Part shown: one piece after another, positions 54,858-63,221 of the stretch | Numbering within the stretch: the stretch's first letter is position 1 | Layout of the letters: the number at the start of each line of letters is the position of its first letter | The notes under the pieces: model-generated | What the model was told of the DNA's origin: nothing | The model's input: the letters and a program-made list of their open reading frames with translations, nothing else | Databases searched by the model: none | Assembly (NCBI GenBank): GCA_021646415.1 | Contig: SOEU01000001.1 | Location: forward strand, 62,001-126,000 | Direction of reading: 5' to 3' | Length of the DNA: 64,000 nt | Source of the DNA: Candidatus Brocadia sp. | Lineage (GTDB): Bacteria; Planctomycetota; Brocadiia; Brocadiales; Brocadiaceae | Translations under genes and position numbers: made by a program

Positions 54858-55802
54858 ATGTCCAGAAAATATATATCCAGCTTAAAAACCGGTGAACCTG
54901 TAGAAGAGATATTTCTTGTTCTGAAAAAGGAAGTCAAAGAAACAAGGGAAAAAAAGCCGTATCTCAATCTGCAACTGGCCGACAAGTCCGGCTCTATTGA
55001 AGCACGGAAATGGGATGCAACTCCTCAACTTTGCGACAGCTTCAATAAGGATGCATTCATAAAGATAAAAGGGGTCGTTGAAACCTTCAACAATACCCTG
55101 CAAATCCGCATTAACGAAATCTCCCCTATCGCAGAAAAACAAGTACAGATGGGAGAATTCATACCAAGCACTGAAAAAGATATTTCCGCGATGATGAATG
55201 AACTCAAACAGATTATCAAAACGGTTAAAGACCCTTATCTCTCAAAGCTGTTATGTGCATTTTTTTCTGACGAATCCTTTTGTAAGGTGTTTTCCACCGC
55301 GCCTGCTGCTACACAATACCACCACGCCTTTTTAGGGGGATTATTGGAGCATATCCTTTCTGTTGCCAAACTGGCAATCAGCTTTTCAAATCAGTATCCA
55401 ACAATAAAAAGAGATTTGTTACTCACGGGTGTCATCTTGCACGATATCGGGAAAACACGGGAACTATCCTACGAGCGCAGTTTCCAGTATACCGACGAAG
55501 GGCAACTTACAGGACACCTCATCTCGGGTGTCCTTATGGTCAATGGAAAGGCTCAAAAAATAGATGGGTTTCCACCCGATCTTCTCAATGTGCTTTTCCA
55601 CCTCATCTTGAGCCACCACGGAGAATATGAATGGGGTTCACCGGTAAAGCCAGGTACACCCGAAGCCATTGCATTGCACCACCTGGACAATCTGGATGCA
55701 AAGGTACATGCGGCAACAAAGGCAATAACCGAGCATAAAGACTCAAACAGTTCGTGGACTGAATACGTTAAGATGTTTGAAAGGAGACTGTACAAAAAAT
55801 AG
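54858..55802 (+). CDS. 3'-5' exoribonuclease YhaM-like (OB + HD domains)
   Basis: A 314-residue protein. Residues about 15-95 form an OB-fold nucleic-acid-binding domain (YLNLQLADKSGSIEARKWDA, then FIKIKGVVETFNNTLQIRI). Residues about 150-285 form an HD phosphohydrolase domain: HHAFLGGLLEHIL, GVILHDIGKTRELSYE (H195, D196), LSHHGEYEWGSPVKPGTPEAIALHHLDNLDAKV. This is the YhaM/CbpA layout, known to trim RNA from the 3' end in Firmicutes. It precedes rnr in the same direction, and two RNA-decay genes together make functional sense. Confidence 0.88.
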   Translation: MSRKYISSLKTGEPVEEIFLVLKKEVKETREKKPYLNLQLADKSGSIEARKWDATPQLCDSFNKDAFIKIKGVVETFNNTLQIRINEISPIAEKQVQMGEFIPSTEKDISAMMNELKQIIKTVKDPYLSKLLCAFFSDESFCKVFSTAPAATQYHHAFLGGLLEHILSVAKLAISFSNQYPTIKRDLLLTGVILHDIGKTRELSYERSFQYTDEGQLTGHLISGVLMVNGKAQKIDGFPPDLLNVLFHLILSHHGEYEWGSPVKPGTPEAIALHHLDNLDAKVHAATKAITEHKDSNSSWTEYVKMFERRLYKK

Positions 55803-55869
55803 CAGAATATTTTAGATTTACGATATCAGACAAGAAACACAGAAATTGAGGCCTGAAAGGCCGTTAGGA

Positions 55870-56113
55870 TATAGCAGGGGGTGAAGCCCCCTGTTCTTGA
55901 AGAACAAAAACAACAAGCACCGAAGGGGCGAAAGGACTCTATGAAAAAAGCCTTTCATGAATGGTATTTAGCGGGCAAGGGAACTCTATTTTTTGTGCTC
56001 AACACAAAAGGCATCCCTAAAAATGTGAATGTGTCGGTCACCCGAATTCCTTTCGCCCTTTCAGGGCTAACCACAATATTTTCCATTTGCAGGGGGCTTC
56101 ACCCCCTGCTATA
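55870..56113. repeat. Inverted-repeat element with 24-bp ends
   Basis: The left end TATAGCAGGGGGTGAAGC continues to CCCCTG at 55893 and is repeated as an exact reverse complement at 56090-56113. Each end is itself a hairpin (CAGGGGG/CCCCCTG). The interior of about 195 bp is non-coding. A likely non-autonomous mobile unit or REP doublet. Confidence 0.7.
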
Positions 56114-56141
56114 CACTTTCTGCCCCTTGGGCATAAAAGGT

Positions 56142-56194
56142 AACATCCTGGTGTTTTACCTTACGAAACACCAGGATGTTTCGTAAGGTAAAAC
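56142..56194 (+). promoter_or_regulatory. Two mutually exclusive perfect hairpins upstream of rnr
   Basis: Hairpin I pairs 56142-56156 with 56166-56180 (15 bp). Hairpin II pairs 56153-56170 with 56177-56194 (18 bp, loop CCAGGA). The arms overlap, so only one can form at a time. They lie 64 nt before the rnr ATG. The layout resembles an attenuator or on/off leader, but could also be a repeat relic. Confidence 0.5.
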
Positions 56195-56257
56195 AGTTGC
56201 CATTTTTAAAAACGAAACTGGTACAAAATTTTTTTCGCTGAATAGTTACAAATTACC

Positions 56258-58450
56258 ATGATCAATCCTATCGATATCCTCAGATTCATCCGTAGCAAAA
56301 AATATAGCCCCATGACAGCCGCTGAACTGGCAGAGCATTTTGAGATCATTGATGCAGAATACCGCCAATTCTGCAACCTTTTGCAGGAGTTGGAGTTTTC
56401 CGGTGAGATTGTAAAGATCAAGCAAAAACAGTACGCCGACCCGGGAAAGGTACACTTACTGGTGGGTACCCTGGAATGCAATCCGCGGGGATTTGGTTTT
56501 GTTGTCCCGATTAAAGAAGACGGCGGTGAAGATATTTATGTCAACGAAGAAGATATGGGTTCTGCTATGCACGGAGACCTCGTGGTGGTGCGGCTCCCCG
56601 CAACTGTCCAGATTCCCAAAAAATGGAAGGAAAAGAGGCGAAGTCCATCAGGACAAATTGTTAACGTATTAAAACGTGTGAATGAATTCGTCGTGGGCAC
56701 CTTCGAAAAAACAAAACGACTGCGGTTTGTTGCCCCCGACGACCCTAGATTATTCAGGGACATCTACGTTGCAGAAGAAGTTTCAAGGGGCGCACAACCC
56801 GGCGACAAAGTGGTCATTCGAATCACCGTATGGCCATCAAGACATCTCAACCCGGAGGGAGAGGTTACCGAAGTTTTGGGAAAGGAAGGAGATCCCAGGG
56901 TTGATCTCCGTTCTATTATTTATCAATTCAAACTTCCCCACACCTTTGGCCAAAGAGTGCTGAAAGAAACGAAGCATGTACCCCATGCCGTTTCGGAAAA
57001 GGAAATCCAGAATAGGCTCGACTTACGCAACAAACTCATCATCACCATCGATCCGGAAGACGCCAAAGATTTTGATGATGCAGTCTCCGTCGGAAAGGAC
57101 CAAAATGGAGATTGGCATCTGGGCGTGCACGTAGCTGATGTCTCATACTACATAAAATCTGATACAGCCATTGATAAAGAGGCTCGCCACCGGGGTACCA
57201 GCGTTTACTTACCCGGTGAAGTCATCCCTATGCTGCCGGAAATTTTGTCAAACAATATCTGCAGCCTGAGAGAAGGAGAGGACCGGCTCACCAAAAGTGT
57301 TTTTATGACCATTAATCGCAAAGGGTATCTTGTCAAAGCAGAAATAAAACATTCGGTTATTAATGTTGCCAAACGTTTGACGTATAACCAGGCCACGGCC
57401 ATCCTCAATAATGAAACAGATGGAAATATATCTGATGAAGTGGTAGACATGCTGCGCAACATGGCATACCTTGCCGGATTGCTTTTTAAAAACCGTCTGG
57501 GGCGGGGCGCCTTAGAATTAGACCTCCCTGAAATTTCCTTAAAATTAGACGAGCACGGTTACATCAAGGATGTCGAAAAAGTTGAAAGGGATATTTCACA
57601 TAGATTAATAGAAGAATTTATGCTCCTGGCGAATGAAATGGTGGCAATATTCATGTATGAAAAAAAGATGCCGCTGCTGTGCCGCGTCCATCCGGAACCA
57701 GAGGACGATGCCATGTGGGAATTTGCTGAGTTTATCCGTGGACTGGAACATGCCAGGATAGACCCCTTTCAAAGCAAGCACCTGCAGTCGTTACTCGATA
57801 AGGTGCGTGGAAAGCCGGAGGCCTATACCGTAAATCTCGTACTCCTGAAATCGATGAAACAGGCAGTTTATACTGCGGGTGAAGGAAGGCACTTTGCACT
57901 CGCGCTGGATCACTATACCCACTTTACTTCCCCCATCCGCCGCTATCCTGACCTGCTTGTCCATAGGATTTTAGACCAATATTTTTCAGGAGAATTGTCA
58001 TCTCCTTTCGTGCACGATACATGGATGAATTGTTTACCCGATTGGGCAGGACATTGCTCCATGACCGAACGCAGGGCAGATGAAGTAGAACGGGAAATTA
58101 CCAAACTAAAATTACTTCGGTTCCTTGAACATGAGATTGGAAAAATCTTCGATGGTGTTATTACCGGTGTCCAGGAATTCGGTTTCTTTGTCCAGTTAAA
58201 TAAGTACCTGCTGGAGGGACTTGTCCACATCCGTACCCTGGCAGATGACATCTATCAGGTAGACAAAAAAACCATGGCCCTTGTTGGCACCCGTCGCAGG
58301 AAAATGTACAGGATCGGAGAGGTTGTGAAGGTAAAAATCTACAAGATCGACTTTTTAAAACGAGAAATTGATTTTATACATTGCGGCAGCCAAGAAGGGA
58401 GAGCAAAACAAGGAAAGGCACGGAAGACCGCAGAAAATGATATACAATGA
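56258..58450 (+). CDS. rnr: Ribonuclease R
   Basis: A 730-residue RNase II/R-family exoribonuclease. The layout is an N-terminal winged helix (PMTAAELAEHFEIIDAEYRQF), cold-shock-like OB domains (GTLECNPRGFGFVVPI, then EDIYVNEEDMGSAMHGDLVVV), an RNB catalytic domain (TIDPEDAKDFDDAVSV at about 263-278 with the metal-binding aspartates; TSPIRRYPDLLVHRIL), and a C-terminal S1 domain (GKIFDGVITGVQEFGFFVQLNKYLLEGLVHI). It degrades structured RNA 3' to 5'. The ribosome site is weak. The upstream leader carries alternative hairpins, and RNase R is often autoregulated or stress-regulated, so leader control is plausible. Confidence 0.95.
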   Translation: MINPIDILRFIRSKKYSPMTAAELAEHFEIIDAEYRQFCNLLQELEFSGEIVKIKQKQYADPGKVHLLVGTLECNPRGFGFVVPIKEDGGEDIYVNEEDMGSAMHGDLVVVRLPATVQIPKKWKEKRRSPSGQIVNVLKRVNEFVVGTFEKTKRLRFVAPDDPRLFRDIYVAEEVSRGAQPGDKVVIRITVWPSRHLNPEGEVTEVLGKEGDPRVDLRSIIYQFKLPHTFGQRVLKETKHVPHAVSEKEIQNRLDLRNKLIITIDPEDAKDFDDAVSVGKDQNGDWHLGVHVADVSYYIKSDTAIDKEARHRGTSVYLPGEVIPMLPEILSNNICSLREGEDRLTKSVFMTINRKGYLVKAEIKHSVINVAKRLTYNQATAILNNETDGNISDEVVDMLRNMAYLAGLLFKNRLGRGALELDLPEISLKLDEHGYIKDVEKVERDISHRLIEEFMLLANEMVAIFMYEKKMPLLCRVHPEPEDDAMWEFAEFIRGLEHARIDPFQSKHLQSLLDKVRGKPEAYTVNLVLLKSMKQAVYTAGEGRHFALALDHYTHFTSPIRRYPDLLVHRILDQYFSGELSSPFVHDTWMNCLPDWAGHCSMTERRADEVEREITKLKLLRFLEHEIGKIFDGVITGVQEFGFFVQLNKYLLEGLVHIRTLADDIYQVDKKTMALVGTRRRKMYRIGEVVKVKIYKIDFLKREIDFIHCGSQEGRAKQGKARKTAENDIQ

Positions 58451-58455
58451 ACAGT

Positions 58456-58518
58456 AGGGACACGGTGCACCGTGTCCCTGCATTTTTAGATGTATCAGTG
58501 AGTCCTCTCACTGATACA
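58456..58518 (+). terminator. Two consecutive palindromes after rnr
   Basis: A perfect 24-bp palindrome at 58456-58479 (half site AGGGACACGGTG), followed by GCATTTTTA, is terminator-like. A second hairpin, TGTATCAGTGAG-TCCT-CTCACTGATACA, follows at 58491-58518. Confidence 0.6.
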
Positions 58519-58690
58519 AAACAGCACAAGAACGCTCACAGGTTTCAATGTGAAGACACACCGAAACATCGAGGATGACAGTGGATAAGCTGTCTGGAGA
58601 ATGTTTCATTGTTAAGAGAATACCTGAAATTTCAAAATTCATGATGTTGTAGTTGTAAGCATTGTCCATTTCATATAAAAAGGTGTTGCT

Positions 58691-59209
58691 ATGATAGATT
58701 TACTCAGAAAAAGAAGGAGTATTCGGGACTACGAAAACAGGAAGATTGAACCCGAAAAGATTGAGATTCTGAAAGAGGCTTTGGTAAGGTCGCCGTCTTC
58801 AAGGGGCATCAGTCCCTGGGAGTTCATTCTTATAGATGATAAAGAATTATTGAAAAAATTATCAAAGGCAAAGGAGCACGGATCGGAGTTTCTGGAAGAT
58901 GCTGCATTGGGGATTATCGTCTGCGGTGATGAAAAGCGTTCGGATGTATGGATTGAGGACTGTTCTATTGCATCTATCCTGGTACAAATAGCTGCTCAAT
59001 CAATTGGTCTGGGAAGTTGTTGGGTTCAGATAAGAAACAGGATGCATATCAAAGATATAACTTCAGAAGAATATGTTCAAAAACTCTTAAATATCCCGGA
59101 ACACGTGAAAGTTGAATCCATTATCAGTCTTGGATATCCCGCCAGGTGTGAACAGGGTGTGCCAAAAGAAATGCTGCCATTTAAAAAAATCAGGATGAAC
59201 AGATATTGA
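58691..59209 (+). CDS. Nitroreductase-family protein
   Basis: A 172-residue flavoprotein. The N-terminus MIDLLRKRRSIRDYENRKIEPEKIEILKEALVRSPSSRGISPWEF contains the RRSIRxY FMN-binding start of the family and the SPSSxxxxPWEF loop. WVQIRNRMH and IISLGYPA close the fold. Typical short member (about 170), like those in methanogens and anaerobes. It reduces a flavin-linked substrate with NAD(P)H, substrate unknown. It stands alone between the rnr terminators and a repeat-rich region. Confidence 0.87.
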   Translation: MIDLLRKRRSIRDYENRKIEPEKIEILKEALVRSPSSRGISPWEFILIDDKELLKKLSKAKEHGSEFLEDAALGIIVCGDEKRSDVWIEDCSIASILVQIAAQSIGLGSCWVQIRNRMHIKDITSEEYVQKLLNIPEHVKVESIISLGYPARCEQGVPKEMLPFKKIRMNRY

Positions 59210-59264
59210 ATATTACCCTAATCCGAACGAGTCAGAAAAGGCCGTAGTGACAAGGCGCGCTTAG

Positions 59265-59376
59265 GCGGGTTCAAGTTTGCAACTTGAACCTAATAATTTG
59301 ATTCATCCGTCAGTTTGAATTTTTTGGCGTTATTAGCTGGCAAACTATGGGGTTTAGGTTTGAAACCTGAACCCGC
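59265..59376. repeat. MITE-like element, family A, copy 1
   Basis: 112 bp bounded by GCGGGTTC at the left and GAACCCGC at the right. The left third forms its own hairpin (GGGTTCAAG-TTTG-CAACTTGAACC), and the interior has the shared blocks TTTGATTCATCCGTCAGTTTG and GGCGTTAT. Further copies lie at 59933-60044 and 61431-61544. Confidence 0.75.
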
Positions 59377-59404
59377 TATAGGACTTAACCAAGATATAGC
59401 GAGA

Positions 59405-59538
59405 TTTGACAATTTAGTTTTTTGAAAAATTCCGCGGATGAGATGATTGCCTTGTAGTGGCAATTCATGAATTGCCACTACATATTAACACAAAGGCGTT
59501 TTGAACTGCTTACGTTTTCAAAAAACTGAATTGTCAAA
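59405..59538. repeat. MITE-like element, family B, copy 2
   Basis: About 134 bp with ends TTTGACAATTTAGTTTTTTG and, reversed, AATTTGACAATTCAGTTTTT, plus the perfect core palindrome around GTGGCAATTCATGAATTGCC (59456-59482). Same family as 6528-6662; this copy is better preserved. Confidence 0.75.
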
Positions 59539-59567
59539 TTTCATTTAATTTTCTATGACCGCTCCTC

Positions 59568-59924
59568 TTGGGGGTGTTAAATTCACGTTTAATATTTAAA
59601 TATTACAAACGATCCGCCTCGGTACTTGGCGATGCCGATAAAGGCGGGCGTGTTAGGTGGTTCACTCAGGATGTGTTAAAGCTCCCTATTCGCACCATCA
59701 ACTTCTCTGACCCGAAGGACAAGTTCCGTCACGATCATATGGCTGCGCTTGTCAACCAAATGCTCGAACTCCACAAGCAATTAGCATCGGCAAGGACAGA
59801 CTATGACAAAACCATCATCCAGCGCCAGATAGACTCCACCGACCGCCAGATTGACCAGTTGGTGTATGAATTGTATGGGCTGACGGGGGAGGAAATCAAG
59901 ATTGTTGAGGATGGCTCGTCTTGA
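59568..59924 (+). pseudogene. C-terminal remnant of an Eco57I/TaqI-type restriction-modification gene
   Basis: 118 codons: LNSRLIFKYYKRSASVLGD, then RWFTQDVLKLPI, then HDHMAALVNQMLELHKQL, TIIQRQIDSTDRQIDQLVYELYG and LTGEEIKIVE. This matches the C-terminal end of type IIG-like DNA methyltransferase/nucleases, including the coiled-coil and LVYELYGLT tail. The catalytic and most of the specificity domain are gone. It is bordered by MITE-like elements on both sides. Confidence 0.72.
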
Positions 59925-59932
59925 AACTCTAA

Positions 59933-60044
59933 GCGGGTTCAAGTTTGCAACTTAAACCCAGGTGTTTGATTCATCCGTCAGTTTGAATTCCTGACGTTAT
60001 TCGCTGACAAACCATAGGATTCGGGGTATATACATGAACTCGCG
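59933..60044. repeat. MITE-like element, family A, copy 2
   Basis: Same structure as copy 1: AAGCGGGTTCAAGTTTGCAA at the left end, TTTGATTCATCCGTCAGTTT inside, and a degenerate right end (GAACTCGCG). It starts 8 bp after the restriction-gene remnant's stop. Confidence 0.72.
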
Positions 60045-60062
60045 AATTAATGGAACATCGTG

Positions 60063-60509
60063 TTTTCCCCTCTAAAAAGAGGGGACTAAGGGGTGTGTTT
60101 CCCATGAAGATAAATTACCATCCAAAACTCAAGGAACTTGCACGGAAATTGAGAAATAAGAGTACGAAATCAGAAATAAAGCTCTGGCAATACTTGAAGC
60201 GTAAAAAAATGATGGGGTATGATTTTCATCGGCAAAAACCAATTGATACGTTTATAGTAGATTTCTTTTGTAATAAATTAAAACTTGCCATTGAGTTGGA
60301 TGGTTATACCCATACATTTGAAGAAATTGCAGAGAAAGACGCCGTAAAACAAGGGAAATTAAAGGAATTGGGTATAACGGTATTGAGATTTTGCGATGAA
60401 GATGTCATGAAAAATACGGATGGGGTTTTACAAGTAATTCGAAGGTTTATTGAAAATTATGAAAAACAGAAATTACACACCCCTTAATCCCCTCTTTTTA
60501 GAGGGGAAA
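60063..60509. mobile_element. Inverted-repeat-bounded cassette carrying a DUF559 gene
   Basis: TTTCCCCTCTAAAAAGAGGG at about 60064, continuing into ACTAAGGGGTGTG, is mirrored at 60474-60509 (CACACCCCTTAATCCCCTCT, then TTTTAGAGGGGAAA). Each end is itself a hairpin. The gene's ATG lies just inside the left repeat and its stop codon inside the right repeat, so the repeats and the gene form one compact unit of about 447 bp. Confidence 0.75.
60104..60487 (+). CDS. DUF559 (VSR-like PDDEXK) endonuclease-type protein
   Basis: A 127-residue protein from ATG 60104 (an upstream in-frame ATG at 60050 lies in repeat sequence). ARKLRNKSTKSEIKLWQYLKRKKMMGYDFHRQKPI, FIVDFFCNKLKLAIELDGYTH and VLRFCDEDVMKN are the DUF559 core. 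The D and E of VDF...IELDG fit the VSR/PDDEXK nuclease active site. No biochemical role is established for these stand-alone proteins. The TAA stop lies inside the flanking repeat. Confidence 0.85.
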   Translation: MKINYHPKLKELARKLRNKSTKSEIKLWQYLKRKKMMGYDFHRQKPIDTFIVDFFCNKLKLAIELDGYTHTFEEIAEKDAVKQGKLKELGITVLRFCDEDVMKNTDGVLQVIRRFIENYEKQKLHTP

Positions 60510-60618
60510 GTGTGTAGGGATGGGTTATGTGAAGCGTACCCATCATTTCTTATTTATCATAGGCTGCAGAGGTGTCTTGTAACAGTCAAATTAAAGATCG
60601 GCAGGTTCAAGCCGGAAT

Positions 60619-61392
60619 ATGAAAGAAGAAATAATAACCAGATTAAACAATGTTGAAACCAAAGAACGTGTAAAAATACTGTACGCTTGTGAATCGGGAA
60701 GCCGTGCATGGGGTTTCCCCTCAGCCAATAGTGATTATGACGTGCGTTTTTTATACCTTCATCCCAAAGATTGGTACTTATCCATTGATCTGGAACAGAA
60801 ACAAGAAGTTATTGAACGGCCGATCAATGACCAGATAGATTTGTGTGGTTGGGATTTACGCAAGGCTTTGTGGCTGTTTCGCAAATCGAATCCACCGCTT
60901 TTGGAATGGTTGGGATCGCCAATCGTTTACTGGGAAAAGTATTCAATTGCCACGCAGATGAGACAATTGGCAAAGACCTATTATTCCCCAAAAGCATGCA
61001 TGTATCATTATTTGCATATGGCGCGCGGCAACTATCGAGAATATCTGAAAGGGGAACAAGTTTGGATAAAAAAGTATTTTTACGTGCTTCGCCCCATATT
61101 GGCTATCAACTGGCTTGAACGGGGGTGGGGCATTGTGCCAACGGACTTCAGGGTAATGGTCAATCAACTCTTTAATTCGGGGGAATTGAAACGGGAGATC
61201 GAAAAACTGATAAACGCCAAAATGCTGGGTGAAGAATTAGATTACGGACCTCGTATTCCGGTAATAAGTAATTTTATAGATAGTGAAATTGAACGGCTTG
61301 AAGGCAGACAATTTACAGATAGCACACATCAATGCTCAGCAGATCAGTTGAACAGTTTATTTATATCTGCCTTGGATGAAATATGGTCGTAA
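60619..61392 (+). CDS. Nucleotidyltransferase superfamily protein (COG3541/PF10127-like)
   Basis: A 257-residue protein. ILYACESGSRAWGFPSANSDYDVRFLYLHP near residue 20 is the GS-x-D-x-D-type nucleotidyltransferase motif as found in the YcgL/RNA-repair-associated DNA polymerase beta superfamily. DQIDLCGWDLRKALWLFRKSNPPLLEWLGSPIVY and the downstream helical region agree with that family. Some relatives cluster with RNA ligase genes; none is seen here. The ribosome binding site is not evident. Bordered by mobile-type repeats, so it may have been acquired. Confidence 0.82.
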   Translation: MKEEIITRLNNVETKERVKILYACESGSRAWGFPSANSDYDVRFLYLHPKDWYLSIDLEQKQEVIERPINDQIDLCGWDLRKALWLFRKSNPPLLEWLGSPIVYWEKYSIATQMRQLAKTYYSPKACMYHYLHMARGNYREYLKGEQVWIKKYFYVLRPILAINWLERGWGIVPTDFRVMVNQLFNSGELKREIEKLINAKMLGEELDYGPRIPVISNFIDSEIERLEGRQFTDSTHQCSADQLNSLFISALDEIWS

Positions 61393-61430
61393 AAAGCAGG
61401 CAGAAATTGGGTTGCGTTCCTCTTTCTTAA

Positions 61431-61544
61431 GCGGGTTCAAGTTTGCAACTTGAACCCAGTGGTTTGATTCGCTCCGACGGTTTGAATTCCTTGGCGTTAT
61501 GAGCTGATAAGCTATGGGTGTTCAGGTTACAAACCTGAACCCGC
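61431..61544. repeat. MITE-like element, family A, copy 3
   Basis: 114 bp, GCGGGTTCAAGTTTGCAACT at the left and TACAAACCTGAACCCGC at the right: the best-preserved ends of the three copies. It lies 34 bp upstream of a Y1-transposase remnant. Confidence 0.75.
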
Positions 61545-61577
61545 CGGAACCTGTGAATTTTATTGAAGAATAGTGTT

Positions 61578-61709
61578 ATGCCGTCTGTAAGAATTTCAAA
61601 AGAATCTACGTCAGGAATTTATTATCTCACTTTCACCGTCAAGAACTGGTACTATCTTTTTGACAGGCATAACCGCTTTGAAATTCTTGATCAAAAGAGC
61701 CGACGTTGA
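61578..61709 (+). pseudogene. Y1-type transposase N-terminal remnant
   Basis: A 43-codon frame, MPSVRISKESTSGIYYLTFT, then VKNWYYLFDRHNRFEIL, like the start of REP-associated Y1 transposases. It stops before the HUH motif would occur. It may be what is left of the transposase that once mobilised a neighbouring repeat. Confidence 0.55.
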
Positions 61710-61898
61710 ATTATTTAATAAGAAAGGTGACATAAAAGCTTCAGAGTTTGAAAAACGAGTATGAAATTTTAGACACCAAACAAAAAGCACCAATTCTTTT
61801 TACCGATATTGGGGCTTTCATGCCATAATTGTAACGATCATTTCAATGACTACTCCCTATTTTTATACACCATACAACTAGTATCTGTTTCCTGGTAT

Positions 61899-63221
61899 TT
61901 ATTCCGTTTCAAACTGGCCTGCCTTGTGAAGGTATTTTGGATGGTTGAGTTCCGATATCCTCAGGATATACTCAGCGTCTGATATCCTGGTATACCAGTG
62001 CCCAGTGGCGCGGGCCGTGTTTGTTATGGCAACATATAAACCGATGAGCATAATGGCATAAAGCCCGTAATGGATCTTTTTACGATCCCCAACCAGTTTC
62101 ATATCCAGCGCTCCATTCACCGGACAAGCATTAACGCAATCGTAGCAGGCTACACATTCATGGGTCAGGACGTGTTTCTTTTTTTCCACAAGGATGTGCA
62201 TAGCACATGCCTTCGTGCATTTCCCGCAATCAATACACTTTCCTGTATCGCGAGTAATTCTCATAGGGCTTACGTATCCAATAATACCTAGCAGGGCACC
62301 GTATGGACAAAAAAAACGGCACCAAAAATTTTTATTTACCAGCGAAATAATGAGGAATGCCAGGATGACAGACAATGCCATACCAGACATGTTTGTGAAA
62401 AATTTCAACATTTTGACATCTGCCACACGGACAAAAGGTACACGGGTATACATGACCTCCAGCTGTGCAATGGGCATTTTGATAATAATGACCTGGATAA
62501 AAAAAGCCAGGATTGAATATTTCCAGGCGCGGGCAATAATGTCGTTGACTTTATCAGACCATATCTTTCCGGGGATAACAAATGGCAGTACCATTGCCAG
62601 GATATAAGCAGGGGTCAGGTATCTGAAGACAGGCGATTTAAAGCTCTCCATGGTTATGATCTCTAATATCAGCAGGACGATGATGGGAGTAAAAATAAGA
62701 CTCAAACCGGCCGTAAATCTGGTTGGGATATTTCGCATTAAGGACGAAACACGTTGTGGGAGTTTCTTTAAAAACCAATCCCCCAGACGCCACTCCCATT
62801 CAGAAATGGTGCCAATAGGACAGATCCAACCGCAGAACCCCCTCCTGAAAAATAAGGTCGTCAGGAGTAATGTCCCGAAGATGACGAATCCGGCGGGATG
62901 GATAGGGTTAATCGTGCCTGTCCCAAAAAAGTATTTTGTGCCCATGAGGGCGCTGATCGGCAGGAAGGATTCGACCCCAGGCGGCCGCGGCAGATAAAAT
63001 CCCTTTCCGCCAGCCTCACAGTATTTGACAAAGGTATAAAATTGCCAGCCAATAACAAGCACTACGATAAAAAAAGCTATTTGTACAGACCAGCGCAGCT
63101 TCTGAGAATTAAAACCGTTCCGTTTATATTTGCCAGACTTCCTGTTATCCGGTCTTCTTTTCTCAAGATAAAGCCCCTGCGCTGATGCAGGCATTGATTG
63201 CTGTTGTTTAACCTCTTCCAA
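61899..63221 (-). CDS. Membrane polyferredoxin (NapH/NosR/CcoG-like 4Fe-4S protein)
   Basis: A 440-residue protein with about six membrane helices. Two CxxxCP motifs sit at membrane edges (RRGFCGWICPIGT and NFWCRFFCPYGALLG), followed by a 2[4Fe-4S] ferredoxin domain (CIDCGKCTKACAMHI, CVACYDCVNACPVNGA) and a further C-terminal helix. This is the NapH/NosR-C/RdxA pattern: electron transfer from the quinone pool to a periplasmic or membrane partner. The partner is not in the window. The start is TTG at 63221 with a strong GGGAGGT 7 nt upstream. It is divergent from era. Confidence 0.88.
   Translation of the reverse strand: MEEVKQQQSMPASAQGLYLEKRRPDNRKSGKYKRNGFNSQKLRWSVQIAFFIVVLVIGWQFYTFVKYCEAGGKGFYLPRPPGVESFLPISALMGTKYFFGTGTINPIHPAGFVIFGTLLLTTLFFRRGFCGWICPIGTISEWEWRLGDWFLKKLPQRVSSLMRNIPTRFTAGLSLIFTPIIVLLILEIITMESFKSPVFRYLTPAYILAMVLPFVIPGKIWSDKVNDIIARAWKYSILAFFIQVIIIKMPIAQLEVMYTRVPFVRVADVKMLKFFTNMSGMALSVILAFLIISLVNKNFWCRFFCPYGALLGIIGYVSPMRITRDTGKCIDCGKCTKACAMHILVEKKKHVLTHECVACYDCVNACPVNGALDMKLVGDRKKIHYGLYAIMLIGLYVAITNTARATGHWYTRISDAEYILRISELNHPKYLHKAGQFETE

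Larger units (their letters stand above)
55803..56257. other. Intergenic region with IR element and alternative hairpins
   Basis: Contains the inverted-repeat element 55870-56113 and the overlapping hairpins 56142-56194, both listed separately. No protein-coding potential was accepted. Confidence 0.5.
61393..61898. other. Gene-poor interval with repeat and transposase remnant
   Basis: Holds MITE-like element A copy 3 (61431-61544) and a transposase 5' remnant (61578-61709). The rest, up to the polyferredoxin stop, shows only a fragment reading KKGDIKASEFEKRV near 61720-61760, too short to assign. Confidence 0.45.
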
